The notes beneath the pieces are model-generated. The model searched no databases, was not told the DNA's origin, and saw nothing but the letters and a program-made list of their open reading frames with translations. A DNA stretch of 64,000 bases from assembly GCF_963576675.1 (NCBI RefSeq), contig NC_088915.1, positions 31,091,501-31,155,500 on the forward strand, written 5' to 3'. Below, in pieces: positions 35,376 to 46,919 of the stretch (within the stretch, counting starts at the first letter, position 1; each line of letters opens with the position of its first letter). Origin of the DNA: Euphorbia lathyris (Eukaryota > Streptophyta > Magnoliopsida > Malpighiales > Euphorbiaceae). The position numbers and the translations under genes are program-made.

Positions 35376-38300
35376 AAGAGAAGACAAGAAATCAGGCGGA
35401 GAAGATAAGGTAGTGATACCCAACATCCGCTCATGCCCATCAGCAGCTAGACGATCTGCAACCCTGTTTTGTTCTCTAAAGACATGGCTGAAGCTGATGA
35501 CGTCAAAGGAAGAGCAAAGCCTCCTAATGCCTTTGATTAAATTACTGCTTTTTAGACAAATAGCATTCTTGTCGGAAATTAATTTTATGGCCTCAAGGTT
35601 GTCCGACTCAACCCTCAGAATTCTCAACCCCAGACTCTTAGCCAACCTTAGGCCAGAAAATATCCCCCAAAGCTCAGCTACAAAGGAAGACCCCATGCCT
35701 AAGTTGTGAACAAACCCAGAAAGCCAAGCGCCTCCATCATCCCTCAGAACCCCTCCTGCCGAGATATTACCAGAGATAAGGCAAGAACCATCCGTGTTTA
35801 ACTTAACCTCCCATTCTCTAGGCCTACACCAACTAAGGAGGTGAATATTCCTCTTTTGGGTAGAAATAGCAAGGCCATCACCTTTGAAACTGGCCAAAAT
35901 ATTTGATAATTTTTCCAAGAAGAAGCCTTCCAAATTATGAAGAGCAACAGATTTCTTCTCAAAGATCTCCATATTCCTCCAATACCAAATCTGGTGACAG
36001 ACTATAGCAAAGAGAATATTCTCATGCTCAAGGTTGGCCAACAGCTTCCCACTAATGCCATCTGCAAACCAGTCCATATCAAAGTGGGCCAAAAAATTTG
36101 ATAGCATATGATGAGGAAGAACTTTCGTCCACACCTCTTTGCTTTTAGTACAATCCCTAAGAGCATGACACAGAGTTTCCACATTGCCCCTGCATCTGCT
36201 ACAAGCCCCGGAATCCACCAGATGCCGTCTGTTCCTCTCGGAATTAATGAGCAACCTATTTTTGGCCCCAAGCCAAAGAAAGCTTCTAATACGGTATGGA
36301 ACCCAAACACTCTTCTAGACATCAGAGATGGACCCCGCCTCATTCTGATTGAAGGCCTCAAAGGCAGATTTACAAGTATAAGCGCCGTTATTCGACAACG
36401 CCCAACAATGCCTATCCTTATCTTCCTCCATATTACTAACCTTGACTCCTCTGATCCTCAGGAGAATATCCAGTTTAAAAAAGGATGCAAATTTATCCCA
36501 GATCCAATCCCGCTCAGCATCCACCACATCCGCAATCCTCCAATTGCGGATATTATCAGGAGGAAGAGAAACACACTTATCTAAAAGGGGTTTACCACCA
36601 ATCCAAGGATCATTCCAGAAACTGATAGATTTTCCATTTCCCACCTCACAGCCAATCCCAGAACAGAACTCTGAAAAGACAGAACTAAGGCCTTTCCAGA
36701 GAAAAGAACAATTCTCAACTCTCTCTTTGGGCCCCCCAAAGACTCTATTTTTCCTATATTTCCCACCGAGGAAATGAACCCAAAGAGTAGAGAGGTTTTG
36801 CCACATTCTCCAAAGCAGCTTCATTAATAACACCTTGTTATTATCTTTCGTTTGTCTAATCCCAAGACCCCTGTTCTTAGGCTGACAAACCTCCTTCCAA
36901 GGAACCAGGTGGATCTTCTTCCCCTCTGAAGAATCCCCCCAAAGAAAGCGCCGATTGATCTTATCTAGATCATTCAGAACAGGCTCCGGCAATTTACACG
37001 TTTGCATAATGTGGTTAGGCACCGCACAATTGATCGACTGAATTAAGGTCAGACGGCCAGCGAGAGAAAGAGTTTTGGCTTTCCAAATGGCACACTTACC
37101 ACTAGTTTTGTCAATAGTTTCTTTAAAGGAGGCTTTTGAAACTCTTCCACTATGGAGGGGAACCCCCAAATACTTGCCTAGAGAGCTAGTTAAAGGAATA
37201 CCAGAGATATCGCTAATCTTTTTGCAAACACTCTTACTCATATTTTTGGAGCAAAGCATCCTAGATTTTTGGATGTTAATCTTCTGGCCCGAAGCAGCAC
37301 AAAAAGAGTTCAGAATGTCCATAACCACACCTATTTGCTCTTCATTTCCTTCCACAAAGATCATAACGTCATCTGCGAAGAACAAATGGGTAATCTGAGG
37401 GCAGAATGTGCTGATGGAAACAGGGTGGAAAACTCCATTACCCACAGCCTCTTGGATAAGGTGAGACAGCCTCTCCATATCAATAACAAAAAGAAAAGGG
37501 CTCATAGGATCCCCTTGTCGGATGCCCCTGGAAGGAGAAAACTCTTCAGACATATCACCATTTATAAGAACCTGAAAAACAGGGGAAGAAATGCAGGCTT
37601 CGATTAATCTCCTCTAGTTCTCCGGGATACCAGCTTTCTTAAGACTATCCAGAAGAAAGCTCCAGTTTAAACGGTCATAAGCCTTCTCTAGATCCGACTT
37701 AAGAGTCACAATACCTTTCTTTCCCTTCTTAATCTTCATGGAATGAACCATTTCCTGGGCAATTACAACGTTATCCATCATCTGTCTACCCGGAACAAAG
37801 CTGCCTTGATTCTGGCTGATAATATCAGGAAGAATACACTGGAGCCTATTTGCTACAATTTTGGTAACAGCTTTGTACAGCATATTACACAGACTAATCG
37901 GCCTCATTTGTAAAAAGGAGGACGACTTCTCAATTTTAGGAATCAAGACAAGAAGCGTTTTATTTACCAGCTTAATATCTTCAGTACCATTAAACACTCC
38001 TTTGATAAAACTATAAACTCCCTCCTTCACGGTATCCCAATGCTTGTGGTAGAAACAGGCAGGAATGCCATCAATCCCAGGAGCTTTGGTGGCACCAATA
38101 CTAGAGACGGCCAAATCAATCTCTTTCTGGTCAATAGGAAGGAAAGCATCCCAAACCATACCCTCATCCAAACTAGGAAAGGAAATCCTAGAGAAAGCTT
38201 TATCCAGATCCACCCTTTCCTCTTTGAACAGATCTTTATAAAAATTAAGGGCCAAGCGACGAATGTCCTCATCCTCATAGACCCAATCTCCATTTGAATC

Positions 38301-38530
38301 CTTAATCGCATCAATCCGATTCCTTTGCCTCCTAATAATAGTTGAAAGGTGGAAAAACCTGGTATTATGATCACCATCTTTAATCCAGGCTTTCCTAGAT
38401 TTCTGGAACCAGAGGAACTCTTCCTGCCTCAACACAGCTGCCAATTCATTCTGAAGAGATCTAAGAAGACAATTCGAATTGTGATCAAAATGAATCTCCA
38501 AATTGCGTTGAATGCCTTCAATTCTATTAA

Positions 38531-39695
38531 GGGTAAATTACACCCATGGCCACTGAACTATACCTATTTTCACATTATGGCCACTGAACTTCAATTCTTC
38601 CCGGTATGGCCATTGAACTTTACACTTTATTACACCGGTGGCCACTGTCACTGTTGACCAGCCATTTTTACCTTTGACTCTCCTTTTTGACCGGTTTTCT
38701 CTTTCCTTACTCTCTTCTAAAACCAAGAATATCCATTTTACCCTCTCCTCCATCTCCATCTCCATGGATCAATTTCTTTCTCTAACTCTCACTTTCTCTC
38801 TCTAAAACGATTATATCAATTATACATCTATCAAATATTGAAGAACTACTACCTTCAATTGATGAACATGCGATGACAGCAGCCCTGATTTTTACGTGAT
38901 ATTGATATATCATAACACGAGGTTTCTGAAATTCTAACAGTGGGAATCACTTTTTGATATACTCCTTTGGTATGGGTGATGGATTTATATTTCTTTTCAA
39001 AAGGGCTATGTGAATTATCAATTTAATCAGCTGCAGAAACTGCAAGATGACAGCAGTCCTGATTTCGTTATGGAGGTTGTGTTTCTCTTCTTCGATGATT
39101 GCGAGAAGCTTGTTAACAATATGGTTAGAGCTTTGTGAGTATTTTCGTTGTACCTTCTTCATTTTTTCATTCAGCCATTCTGTTTATTATTATCATTATT
39201 GTTTGTTTATCTAGTTTGTTTGATTGCTACTTCTGTGATTGTGAATTAATTGGAAGGTAAGAATGGCTTGTTCAAGAAAAAAGAACTTCCTTTGTTGGAG
39301 AAATTGCTTATTTTTAATTTCTTTTAATTATTCAATTAGAGAACAACGGGCTGTGGATTTCAACAGGTGGATTTGTATTCATCAATGGAAGGGTAGTAGT
39401 TCTTCAATATTTGGTAGATGTATAATTGATTTAAGGGGTTTAGAGAGAAAGTGAGAGTTAGAGAGAGAAATTGATTCATGGAGAGGGAGGAGAGGGTAAA
39501 ATGGGTATTCTAGGTTTTAGAAGAGAGAAAACCGGTCAAAAAGGAGAGTCAAAGGTAAAAATGGCTGGTCAACGGTGACAGTGGCCACCGGTGTAACAAA
39601 GTGTAAAGTCCAATCGCCATACCGGGAAGAATTGAATTTTAGTGGCCACAATGTGAAAATGAGTATAATTCAGTGGCCATGGGTGTAATTTACCC
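38531..39695. mobile_element. Mutator-like element carrying host exons (Pack-MULE-like)
   Basis: The termini are inverted repeats of roughly 260 bp (38531-38806 and 39437-39695), beginning GGGTAAATTACACCCATGGC at both ends. The flanks ATTCTATTAA at 38521-38530 and 39696-39705 are a direct duplication of 9-10 bp. No transposase is present. The middle holds two exon fragments of a histidine phosphotransfer gene on the plus strand. The element lies in the ORF2 of the L1, and the L1 frame continues on both sides, so it inserted after the L1. Confidence 0.87.
39004..39415 (+). pseudogene. Captured fragment of histidine phosphotransfer gene (AHP-type)
   Basis: Exon A (39004-39134) reads [20 protein letters not shown], then [20 protein letters not shown], matching the N-terminal helices of plant AHP proteins. 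It is followed by GTGAGT. After about 205 bp an AG precedes exon B (39340-39415), which reads EQRAVDFNR and, after a small deletion that shifts frame, HQWKGSSSS, the site of the phospho-accepting histidine. The exon A and B ends join in the phase expected for an AHP gene. AHPs relay phosphate from cytokinin receptor kinases to response regulators. Here the start, C-terminus and frame are lost, so it is a fragment. A short extra piece (DDSSPDF-like) lies at 38872-38896. Confidence 0.82.
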
Positions 39696-40623
39696 ATTCT
39701 ATTAAGAAGTTTATTCTTCCTTCTTATAATGTGACCAAAGACATTCTTATTCCAGCCCATCACATTCCTTCTAAACTCATCAGCGGCAAGGAGGACATTG
39801 GAGTGAGGCTGCCAGTTATTCTGAACAAAGTTTTTAAACTCAGGGTGCGATTCCCATGCCACCTGGTACCTAAAAGGTCTATCCCCTTTAGCCCGATGGT
39901 TTTTAACCAACTGAATAAAAATAGGACAGTGGTCAGAGTGGCGGAAGGGCAGATTTAAAACTCTCACTTCGGGAAATCTACTGAAAGCCGCAATATTCGT
40001 ATAAACTTTGTCCAAACGAACGAAAACATTATTACGCTTCCAAGTAAACTTACGACCAGCGGCTCCCAGATCCGAAAGACCACATAAGTCCATATTATGT
40101 TTATGGTTAAGGCACCTATTCACATAGTGGTTCCCACCCCCTCTTTGATCGCTTAGAAGACCAATATCGTTAAAATCTCCAGCCACGAGCCAAGCGTCAA
40201 CAATACTTGTACTCATAGAATACAACACCTCCCACAACCTTTTACGATTAGCCATAATAGAGTCAGCATAAACAAAGGTGATAAAGAAAGGTTTATTACC
40301 AGGAAGACACACTTTACTATGGATAAATTGCTTATCCATGCTGACAATGTCAATCTGAACTCGATCTGACTTCCAGAAAAGCCAGATTCCCCCAGCCCGG
40401 CCAATAGCCTCCGATCTGACACATTTCCAACTACTAAACTTTCTAACCACCTCATCTGCTTTACTGCCACTAATCTTAGTTTCCATCAAAGCAAAACAAG
40501 AAGGGTTAAATTGTCTAATTAAATCATTAACATGGATACGGGTAGCCTTGCTCGTCGCACCTCTAACATTCCAAACAAAGAAATCCTTCAAAAAGGCAGA
40601 CTATAGACCACAGGCCCAACACC

Positions 40624-42669
40624 CTAAGCTAGGTATTTATTCGGGGCTCTTGAGAGCCTTGAGGAGGTACCAGGAGGTCCCCTTTTCTCCCAATTATCCA
40701 AGGAGTTATGATTATTCTTCTGAATACCTTTATGTTTTTTCATGCTCGGTTTATTGACTCCCATAACCCTCCCTTCTGAAATATCAATCTGGGTTTTCGG
40801 GATACTAACCTCATTGAGCTTCTTATTCCCACATGAGGTAAGATTCGAGGTACTCCCCAAAGCAACAACTCTGGACTCGAATAACGGGTTAGTCGCCTCC
40901 ACATCATTGGCCTCTGGTTCAACAGATTCTAACCCCGGCATACTAAGCTCCATATGCTCACTAGAATGATCCGAATCATGGGCCTCCTCAATAGATAGGA
41001 CCCCAAATCTAGATCTAGAACCGCGAACCGTATTATTGCCAGAATCAGCTCTTATATTGGGGGGTCTTACCTTGACTACATGGGTACTCTGGAGAGGATT
41101 CATCTCCTTGCTAATGACAGGAGGCCGATTATGAACAACAGTAGCACGATTCCTACGTCTCACCGACCTCTTCGCCAGCATCCAGGGGCCAAAGGTCCTC
41201 CCATCATCTTGATTCCCTTCTTCTCCATTTTTTCAGTTACCATGACCTCTTCGACCCGTTTCTCTCTCTTAGGGCACCCTTCAAAGGTATGGCCAAACAT
41301 ACCACACTCAAAGCAAATATTATGAATGCCTTCATATTCAATATAGTAAACCGAATTCTGAACGCAGAATTTGATAAAAGAGGCTTAGAAAGATCGATAT
41401 CAATACAGACCCTGCAAATTTACCTCTCACTGCCCCAATTGTGGTTTTTACCACATGATGAACCTTCCCAACCAGACCACCAACCTTGTTAAGAAAGGTT
41501 TCATTATAGTATTCAATGGGTAAACCCGGAAATCTTACCCAAGTGAGAATTCTATTGACAGAGCAGTCATGAGGATTGAAATTAGAGACCCATGGCCTTA
41601 AAGCCAGAACATGATTAGATATGATATAGGGGCCCCCATTAATAACCGCATTGAAATCCTCCACCCTAGTGAATTTTATCACATAATAGTCATTCTCTAA
41701 GTCAGTAATGGTGACTTTCCCTTTTCTAGCCCACTGTGTCTGGATTCTCTGAGCGAAGTAGTTAAAACTGATTCGTTTTCCAAGCACAGTAACAATTAAA
41801 GCTAGCTTCCATTTGGACCGTAGGGCTCGCTTATCTGCCGAGGACAGCCTAATCACCGGACATAACGGGTCATCCTGCCCTCCGTCGTCAGCATCAGAGT
41901 CCGAATAGACCTCATCAGACTCATCTTCTAAAATTTCCTCATCTATCTCGGGTTCATCCTCTTCAACCCCCATCACAGTGTCCCTCCAGGATATTTTCCC
42001 CAATTGAGTCGCAGCCGCATGGCCTGCCTGGCTTCCCGTCGGGAAAGCCTGGCCGCCCGCCTAGACTGCTTGGCCTGCCGCCAGGACTGCCTGTCCTCCC
42101 TCCTAAAATGACCGACTGCTAGCCTGGACTGTCTGGCTGCCCGCCTGGCAATCCTGCCCAACCGCCTAGATAACCGACATATCCTTCCCCTTCGCCCTAG
42201 CCAGACCCCCGGCAATCCCGCCATCCCTATCTCCCATCTCCCCTGGCACCGCCCCGGCGCCCATGCCCGCAACCAGCCCTTGCTCCCCTTGGACTGCCGG
42301 CGGAAATTCCCTAAACCCGTCACCTCCAGCACCGGCCCTAGCAACCTCCCTTGGCGTTGGAACTGCATCGACTCCCGGCTCTACCCCTTGCCTCGCCCCC
42401 GCCTGCTCACCAGGCACTGATCTGCCCTTGCCTCCATACCCTTGCTCACTCGGCACCGATCCACCCAAGCCGCCAGACCCGAAACCCTTCCTAGCCCCGT
42501 CCGTGCCCAGATCTATCCCGCCCCTGCCTCCAGCCGGCAGATCCGGCCTCCCCACACCCTTCCGCAGCCCCGCCGGACCCTCCTGCTCCCTGGATCTGTC
42601 CCGAACCCTACCACCACCATTGCCGCGCCTCTCTCCATCGCCCTCGCTTTTTTCTCTCGACCTCGCCAT
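40624..42669 (-). pseudogene. L1 ORF1 (gag-like, DUF4283 and zinc knuckle), decayed
   Basis: The first codon is at 42669, three bases from the 5' end of the element. The N-terminal part (42669-42166) is rich in Gly, Arg and Glu. The next part (42003-41338) has an acidic stretch and a DUF4283-type RNA-binding region (KWKLALIVTVLGKRISFNYF onward). A frameshift near 41410 precedes a CCHC zinc knuckle (CFECGMFGHTFEGC, about 41275-41316). The C-terminal part runs 41181-40624. The region 42160-42005 is also out of frame. In an active element the product coats the RNA. On the plus strand the same DNA gives long Pro-rich shadow frames. Confidence 0.82.
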
Positions 42670-42729
42670 CTTTTGTGATTTCTAAATATAATTATAGTGG
42701 TTTAAAAGTTGATAAACAGATATAAAATA

Positions 42730-42897
42730 CGATTTATTCCATTGCTAAAAACAATCTAAACTATTAATACTGTTAAAAGTGACACATCATTACAATCTTT
42801 GTCAGTCTTCTCACGATTTATTCCATTGGTAAAAACAATCTAGACTATTAACACCGTTAAAAGTGACACATCATTACAATCTCGGTCTCTCTTCTCT
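42730..42897 (+). repeat. Two tandem copies of an 84 bp unit
   Basis: The unit CGATTTATTCCATTG...TCTTCTCA starts at 42730 and again at 42814 with few differences. It lies just outside the L1 5' end and is noncoding. Confidence 0.75.
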
Positions 42898-43073
42898 CAC
42901 CATTTGCTCTCTTTATTTCTCTTCTCTACTCTCTCTCCTGTGAATTTTGAAAACCAATCCAATCGTTGTTGCGTTGAAGTGAGAGTTGGTCATCTATTGT
43001 GACACGCATCTGTTAATAAATAAGCAAAAGTAGCAAAGTTCAAGTACTAGATTATAGTCAATTGACTTTAGTC

Positions 43074-43085
43074 CAAGTGGGAGTA
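43074..43085 (+). other. Copia polypurine tract
   Basis: CAAGTGGGAG immediately before an LTR start (TGTTGGGG) is the usual plus-strand primer of plant Copia elements. It shows that the following LTR is a 3' LTR of a plus-strand element whose coding part is gone. Confidence 0.65.
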
Positions 43086-43497
43086 TGTTGGGGTTTAGTG
43101 TCCTATAGTCAATTGTTTTAGGATATAAACCAGCTGTAAATGAATTGTTCTTTGTGTCATTTGTTTTAATAAGATATGGTTTTCAAACTATATAAAAGCA
43201 ATTACTTTTAAGAACTAAATAAGTCTAATAAAAGAAAATCCCCAAATTTATTTAAAGTGATTATAAAGTGTTCATACAAGAATGAAGTGAGATAAAACAT
43301 TATAGTAAACTAATAAATTTAAAACCGCCCCAAGTCGAGTAATATGTTTTGAATAGGGATTGACATAATATTGTAGCTACTTGCATGTAACAATATTTTC
43401 TGTCGAGACAGAGAGCTGATCTCACAAGCTTCAGATATGCAGATATCTGGACAGTTACATGGATCCAGTGAAGGAGTTCATTAGGATCGAGGACCCG

Positions 43498-44084
43498 CAG
43501 TGGCGAATACAAGATTACTCGGTTGGGGGGCCGATTTTACACGTGCATTCGGAAAAAAAAAATTGCGAAATCGAACTTGCTTAATTTTTTTTTGTATATA
43601 TGTGTGTTATAATTTGAATGATCAAGAAGCAATTTTAAGTATTAATGTACAATTTCTCAAAATTAAGTTAGATGTAGTTTAATAGTCCTAACATGTAAAA
43701 AAAATGGATTTAAGGAGGGTTGAACATGTAAAAAAATTAAGAAAATTGATTTCAGATGGCCTACCAGGCCAAAAAAAATATTAATAATTTGGATTTAAGG
43801 AGGTCTAAGAGGCAAAAAAAAATTAGAAATTTGGATTTATGGAGGCCTAACAGATAAAAAAAAATAGAAATTTCGATTTAGAGAGGCCTAACAGGCCTAA
43901 AAAAAATTAGAAATTTACATTTAGGGATGGAGTAGCTAATAGGTCCAAAATATTAAAATTTTGAATTTTGGACAAGCCTAACATGTAATGGGATATAATT
44001 AATTTTTTTATTAGTTCAATACTAGTTTTTCCTTGTCACCTAATTTTTTTAAATCCCAATCCGAAACACCTGTTTATGAGTCTG
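43498..44084. mobile_element. hAT-like insert with degenerate internal repeats
   Basis: The insert begins CAGTGGCGAATAC and ends GAGTCTG, with flanks AGGACCCG (43490-43497) and GGGATCCG (44085-44092) that match at six of eight bases. Between about 43690 and 43990 a unit of about 55-60 bp recurs four or five times in a degenerate form (GGATTTA(A/T)GGAGG(T/C)CTAACAGG-like words followed by A runs and TTAGAAATTT). There is no transposase. Confidence 0.45.
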
Positions 44085-44133
44085 GGGATCCGACTTGAGA
44101 TAACGGGATGAATGGATTTATCCTTGTCACCTA

Positions 44134-45514
44134 TGTTGAAACACCTTTCCACATGATTTTGATTTGACAAAATTATTTAAGTAAATCTCCATGATAAAAA
44201 TATTCCAACACAATTAAATTTAATTGCTTTGATTTAATTATGCTAATGAGTTTGTTCAATGTTGAGTAAGTTGATTAATAAGAACAGGAATTAAATATCT
44301 ATAAAAGAAAGCCAAAGTCAGCTGGTGCAAATCATACAACCAAAGCTGAGTATAAATACAACTCAGCTTTGAGAAAGAAAATGTCTTCTTTAGAAAAGCT
44401 TGAAGGCGAAACTGCTGTGTCAAGCTGAGTGGTCGTCAGGTCAGCATCAATGATCGGTCAACTTGCAAGACAAAGTCTGTCCATTTTTTGAGATATTCAG
44501 AAGCCACGGAAATTTGTCTGGAAGACTTTTCGAAAAGAAGCATGGACCATCTGACATCTACAAGAAGACAAACCTGGGGTTTGACGAAGACAGAAGACAG
44601 GATTGGCCTGCAGCACTAAGTGCTGACCAAGTGACGACGAAAGAAGAACGTTTCCCCACAACGGCTATGTCGGGATGCAAATAATTGATGCCTCAAACAT
44701 CACTATAAAAAGGCCACTTCACATTTGAATCATCACAAGACAGAAAAGAAAAAATCTTCATCAAGTCAATTCATTTGGAAAATCCAAAATAGAAGCTGTC
44801 TGAAAAGAAAAAGCAAGCTCGTACACCAACTCCTATTTTTGTGTAAAAGTCTAGATTGATTTATTCATCTAAAGTGTTCTTTGTTGTATCAAGAACAATT
44901 TCTTATCATTTGTAAAAGGTTAGAAAAGAGAGGCTGAGTACTCGGTTATAGTACTCAGTTGTAGAGAAAGGCTGAGTACTCAGTTATAGTACTCAGTGGT
45001 AGAGATAGGATTGAGTAGATGAATAGAGGATGGTACTCTTGCATACTCAGTTGCTATTGTAAACTGTTTGTGCTCTACCTTTAAATAGCTCAGTAGAGGA
45101 TTCAAAAAGATCGGAAGGATTTCCGGGGACTGGACGTAGACGGAGAGGTCGAACCAGGATAAGTCTGTTGAGTAACTTCTAACCCTTGATCTTTTGATAT
45201 ATATATATTTATTGCTTGCTAAATATTACTTAACAAAACAATAATCTGTATATGTTGTGTTGAGTAAATCTGAATGTTGTGTTGCGTAATCTGAGTGTTG
45301 AGTTGGAAACTGACTTAAGTGTTACTTTCTAACTCACGATAGAAACAGCTCTAGTCAGCAGCTGACAAAAGTTGTCTCAATTCTACTCAGAGGTGCTGAC
45401 CTAACGACTAAGTTAAAATCTTAGATATTTAAGTCAGCATTAATTAGCATAAAAATTTATAATAGTTCCTAACCCCCCCTGGAACTAATACTATCACGTC
45501 ACACGGGACCAACA
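44134..45514 (+). mobile_element. Solo LTR of a SIRE-type Copia element
   Basis: It starts TGTTGAAACACCTTTCCAC and ends GGGACCAACA, as does the 5' LTR at 51764-53266. TATAAAA is at 44704-44710. Copies of GCTGAGT and GCTGAC are frequent. The left flank ACCTA (44129-44133) and the right flank ACATG look like a target duplication whose right copy has lost two bases. No internal region remains. Confidence 0.8.
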
Positions 45515-46919
45515 ACATGTTCATCACATTGGTATTAATAGGTATAAGTAATCCTCAGACTCAAAGGAATGTTAATTAGTGATTCTGGATTATGAAATGT
45601 GATGCTTTGACTCTGTTCAAACACGATCCATAACAGAGATGACTATAGGGTGTATGCGGGTAGGCGTTGGGTATCACATGAAGTAATTGCAGGATAGTTA
45701 ACATTGGATTGAGCATTTGTCATTCTTGATAAACGGGAGATACGTCCAAGGATCGCTTGTGGAAGACTTGACTCTAAATTCTTGCAAGGTGATAGCTTAA
45801 GACTTGAAATAGAGATTTCATTTAACCTATCTATTCGGGGTTAACTCGGCCTATACAAGTAAAACGAACGTCTCCATATATGCGGCTTGACATGATCCAT
45901 AGTCATAAGATTCTGTTCAATGATGTAGTTGATAAATGATCGAATTATACTGTAACTAATACGGAAAGGTCAATGACGGAATCAACTTGTTTTCTTATAA
46001 CTCTGTGGGAATGTTTACGGTTTTGCCTATCACAGTCCTCGCACTCATTCCGTTATACAAAGACTAAATGTAATTTTGGAAAATTAATTTAATGGTTGTA
46101 TACGGCTAGTAGTAATAAGAACCTAATGGGACACATAAGACTTGGAACCAAAAAGAGTAATGAATGTTAATTAATTAATGGAAGCCCAACTAAGTCCACT
46201 AAGGCCCAAATACTAGGGGGGCAAAATCCATGTGTATTGGACACATGTGGGATTAATTTAATTTTGACAATTTTAATTAGATTATAATTGTGGATTAAAT
46301 TAATTATAGGATAATTTAATTAGGAGATTTATTGTGATTATATTCCTTGTAATTATTATCCTATTAAATAAATTAATATTTGGATATAATTATAGATAAT
46401 AATAAATAAGAGTTTTATTCTGGATACAACTCTTAATTAATAACCTAATTCTATCTAGCTAGGGTTTAGATACAAGAGGTTATAAATACCCCTCCCCCTT
46501 GCAAATTTCGGTCAAGCCTTACCATCCCGAGGAGAGAGAAATTCGACCCCTACCGTAGAGGATCGATTTTCCACCGCTTGCTTCCATTCGATTGATTTTC
46601 ATCCCTTTCTCTTTATCCTCGATCTTGTGTTGATTTATTAGAGGCAATCTATTTTGGTTGATATTCATCGGTTGAATTCTAACTTGTTTGATCTTGTCTT
46701 TTGGTTTGTACTCGTGAACTCGGAACTAGAGTTGAGGGCACTTCGCTAGCAACAGTAGATAGTTCTTCTAAAAGGTATTATCTCCTATCATTCCTTGTAT
46801 GAAATAACGATTAACGGATCTTGGAAAAAATGAAATAGGTTAAAAATTTTATATTTCCGCTGCCAAATGTTTGCCTATTTTCCTTCACTCTTTAGAACCA
46901 TTCACAGAAACAGCATTGG

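Larger units (their letters stand above)
35376..40591 (-). pseudogene. L1 ORF2 (endonuclease, RT, zinc-binding, RNase H), decayed
   Basis: The frame starts at 40591 with FFVWNVRG. The endonuclease motifs ALMETKISG, VAGDFNDIGLL and HSDHCPI are present. The Mutator-like element at 38531-39695 cuts the chain between endonuclease and RT. The RT has KAPGIDGIPACFYHKHW near 38065, RPISLCN near 37895, LEKAYDRLNW near 37665, RQGDPMSPFLF near 37505 and the catalytic FADD near 37375. In-frame TAG codons lie at 37614-37616 and 36315-36317. A zinc-binding RT-associated domain follows (WVPYRIRSFLWLGAKNRLL, then CSRC and CHALRDC), then RNase H (VKLNTDGSC, ESDNLEAI, REQNRVADRLAADGH). The RTE insertion removes the last residues. 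RNase H at this place is a known plant L1 acquisition. Confidence 0.9.
34135..42672 (-). mobile_element. Near full-length L1 LINE with nested insertions
   Basis: An 18 bp perfect duplication (34117-34134 and 42673-42690) bounds the element. The 3' end is the poly-T run from about 34135 with GGTAGAA, shared with the other L1 copies. On the minus strand, ORF1 starts three bases inside the 5' end. Then come ORF1 with a zinc knuckle, and ORF2 with endonuclease, reverse transcriptase, zinc-binding and RNase H domains. Two later insertions, an RTE LINE (34162-35375) and a Mutator-like element (38531-39695), enlarge it. Without them the element is about 6.2 kb, a normal length for plant L1. Confidence 0.92.
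43086..46754 (+). mobile_element. Copia 3' LTR split by two insertions
   Basis: It begins TGTTGGGGTTTAGTGTCC after the polypurine tract and probably ends AGCAACA at 46754, giving inverted TGTTG/CAACA ends. TATAAATA lies at 46481-46488. The LTR is interrupted by a hAT-like insert (43498-44084) and a SIRE-type solo LTR (44134-45514). Removing both leaves about 1.7 kb. LTR text on the two sides of the inserts joins naturally (GAGGACCCG and GATCCGACTTGAG). The right end is an estimate. Confidence 0.65.

Noticed and set aside
36108..36584. 158-codon frame on the plus strand
   Set aside because: It is the shadow of L1 ORF2 on the other strand.
42263..42685. Long Pro-rich open frames on the plus strand
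   Set aside because: They are opposite the Gly/Arg-rich start of L1 ORF1 and arise from its GC-rich composition.
43690..43990. CRISPR-like array
   Set aside because: Repeats are degenerate with no unique spacers, and the genome is a plant nuclear one.
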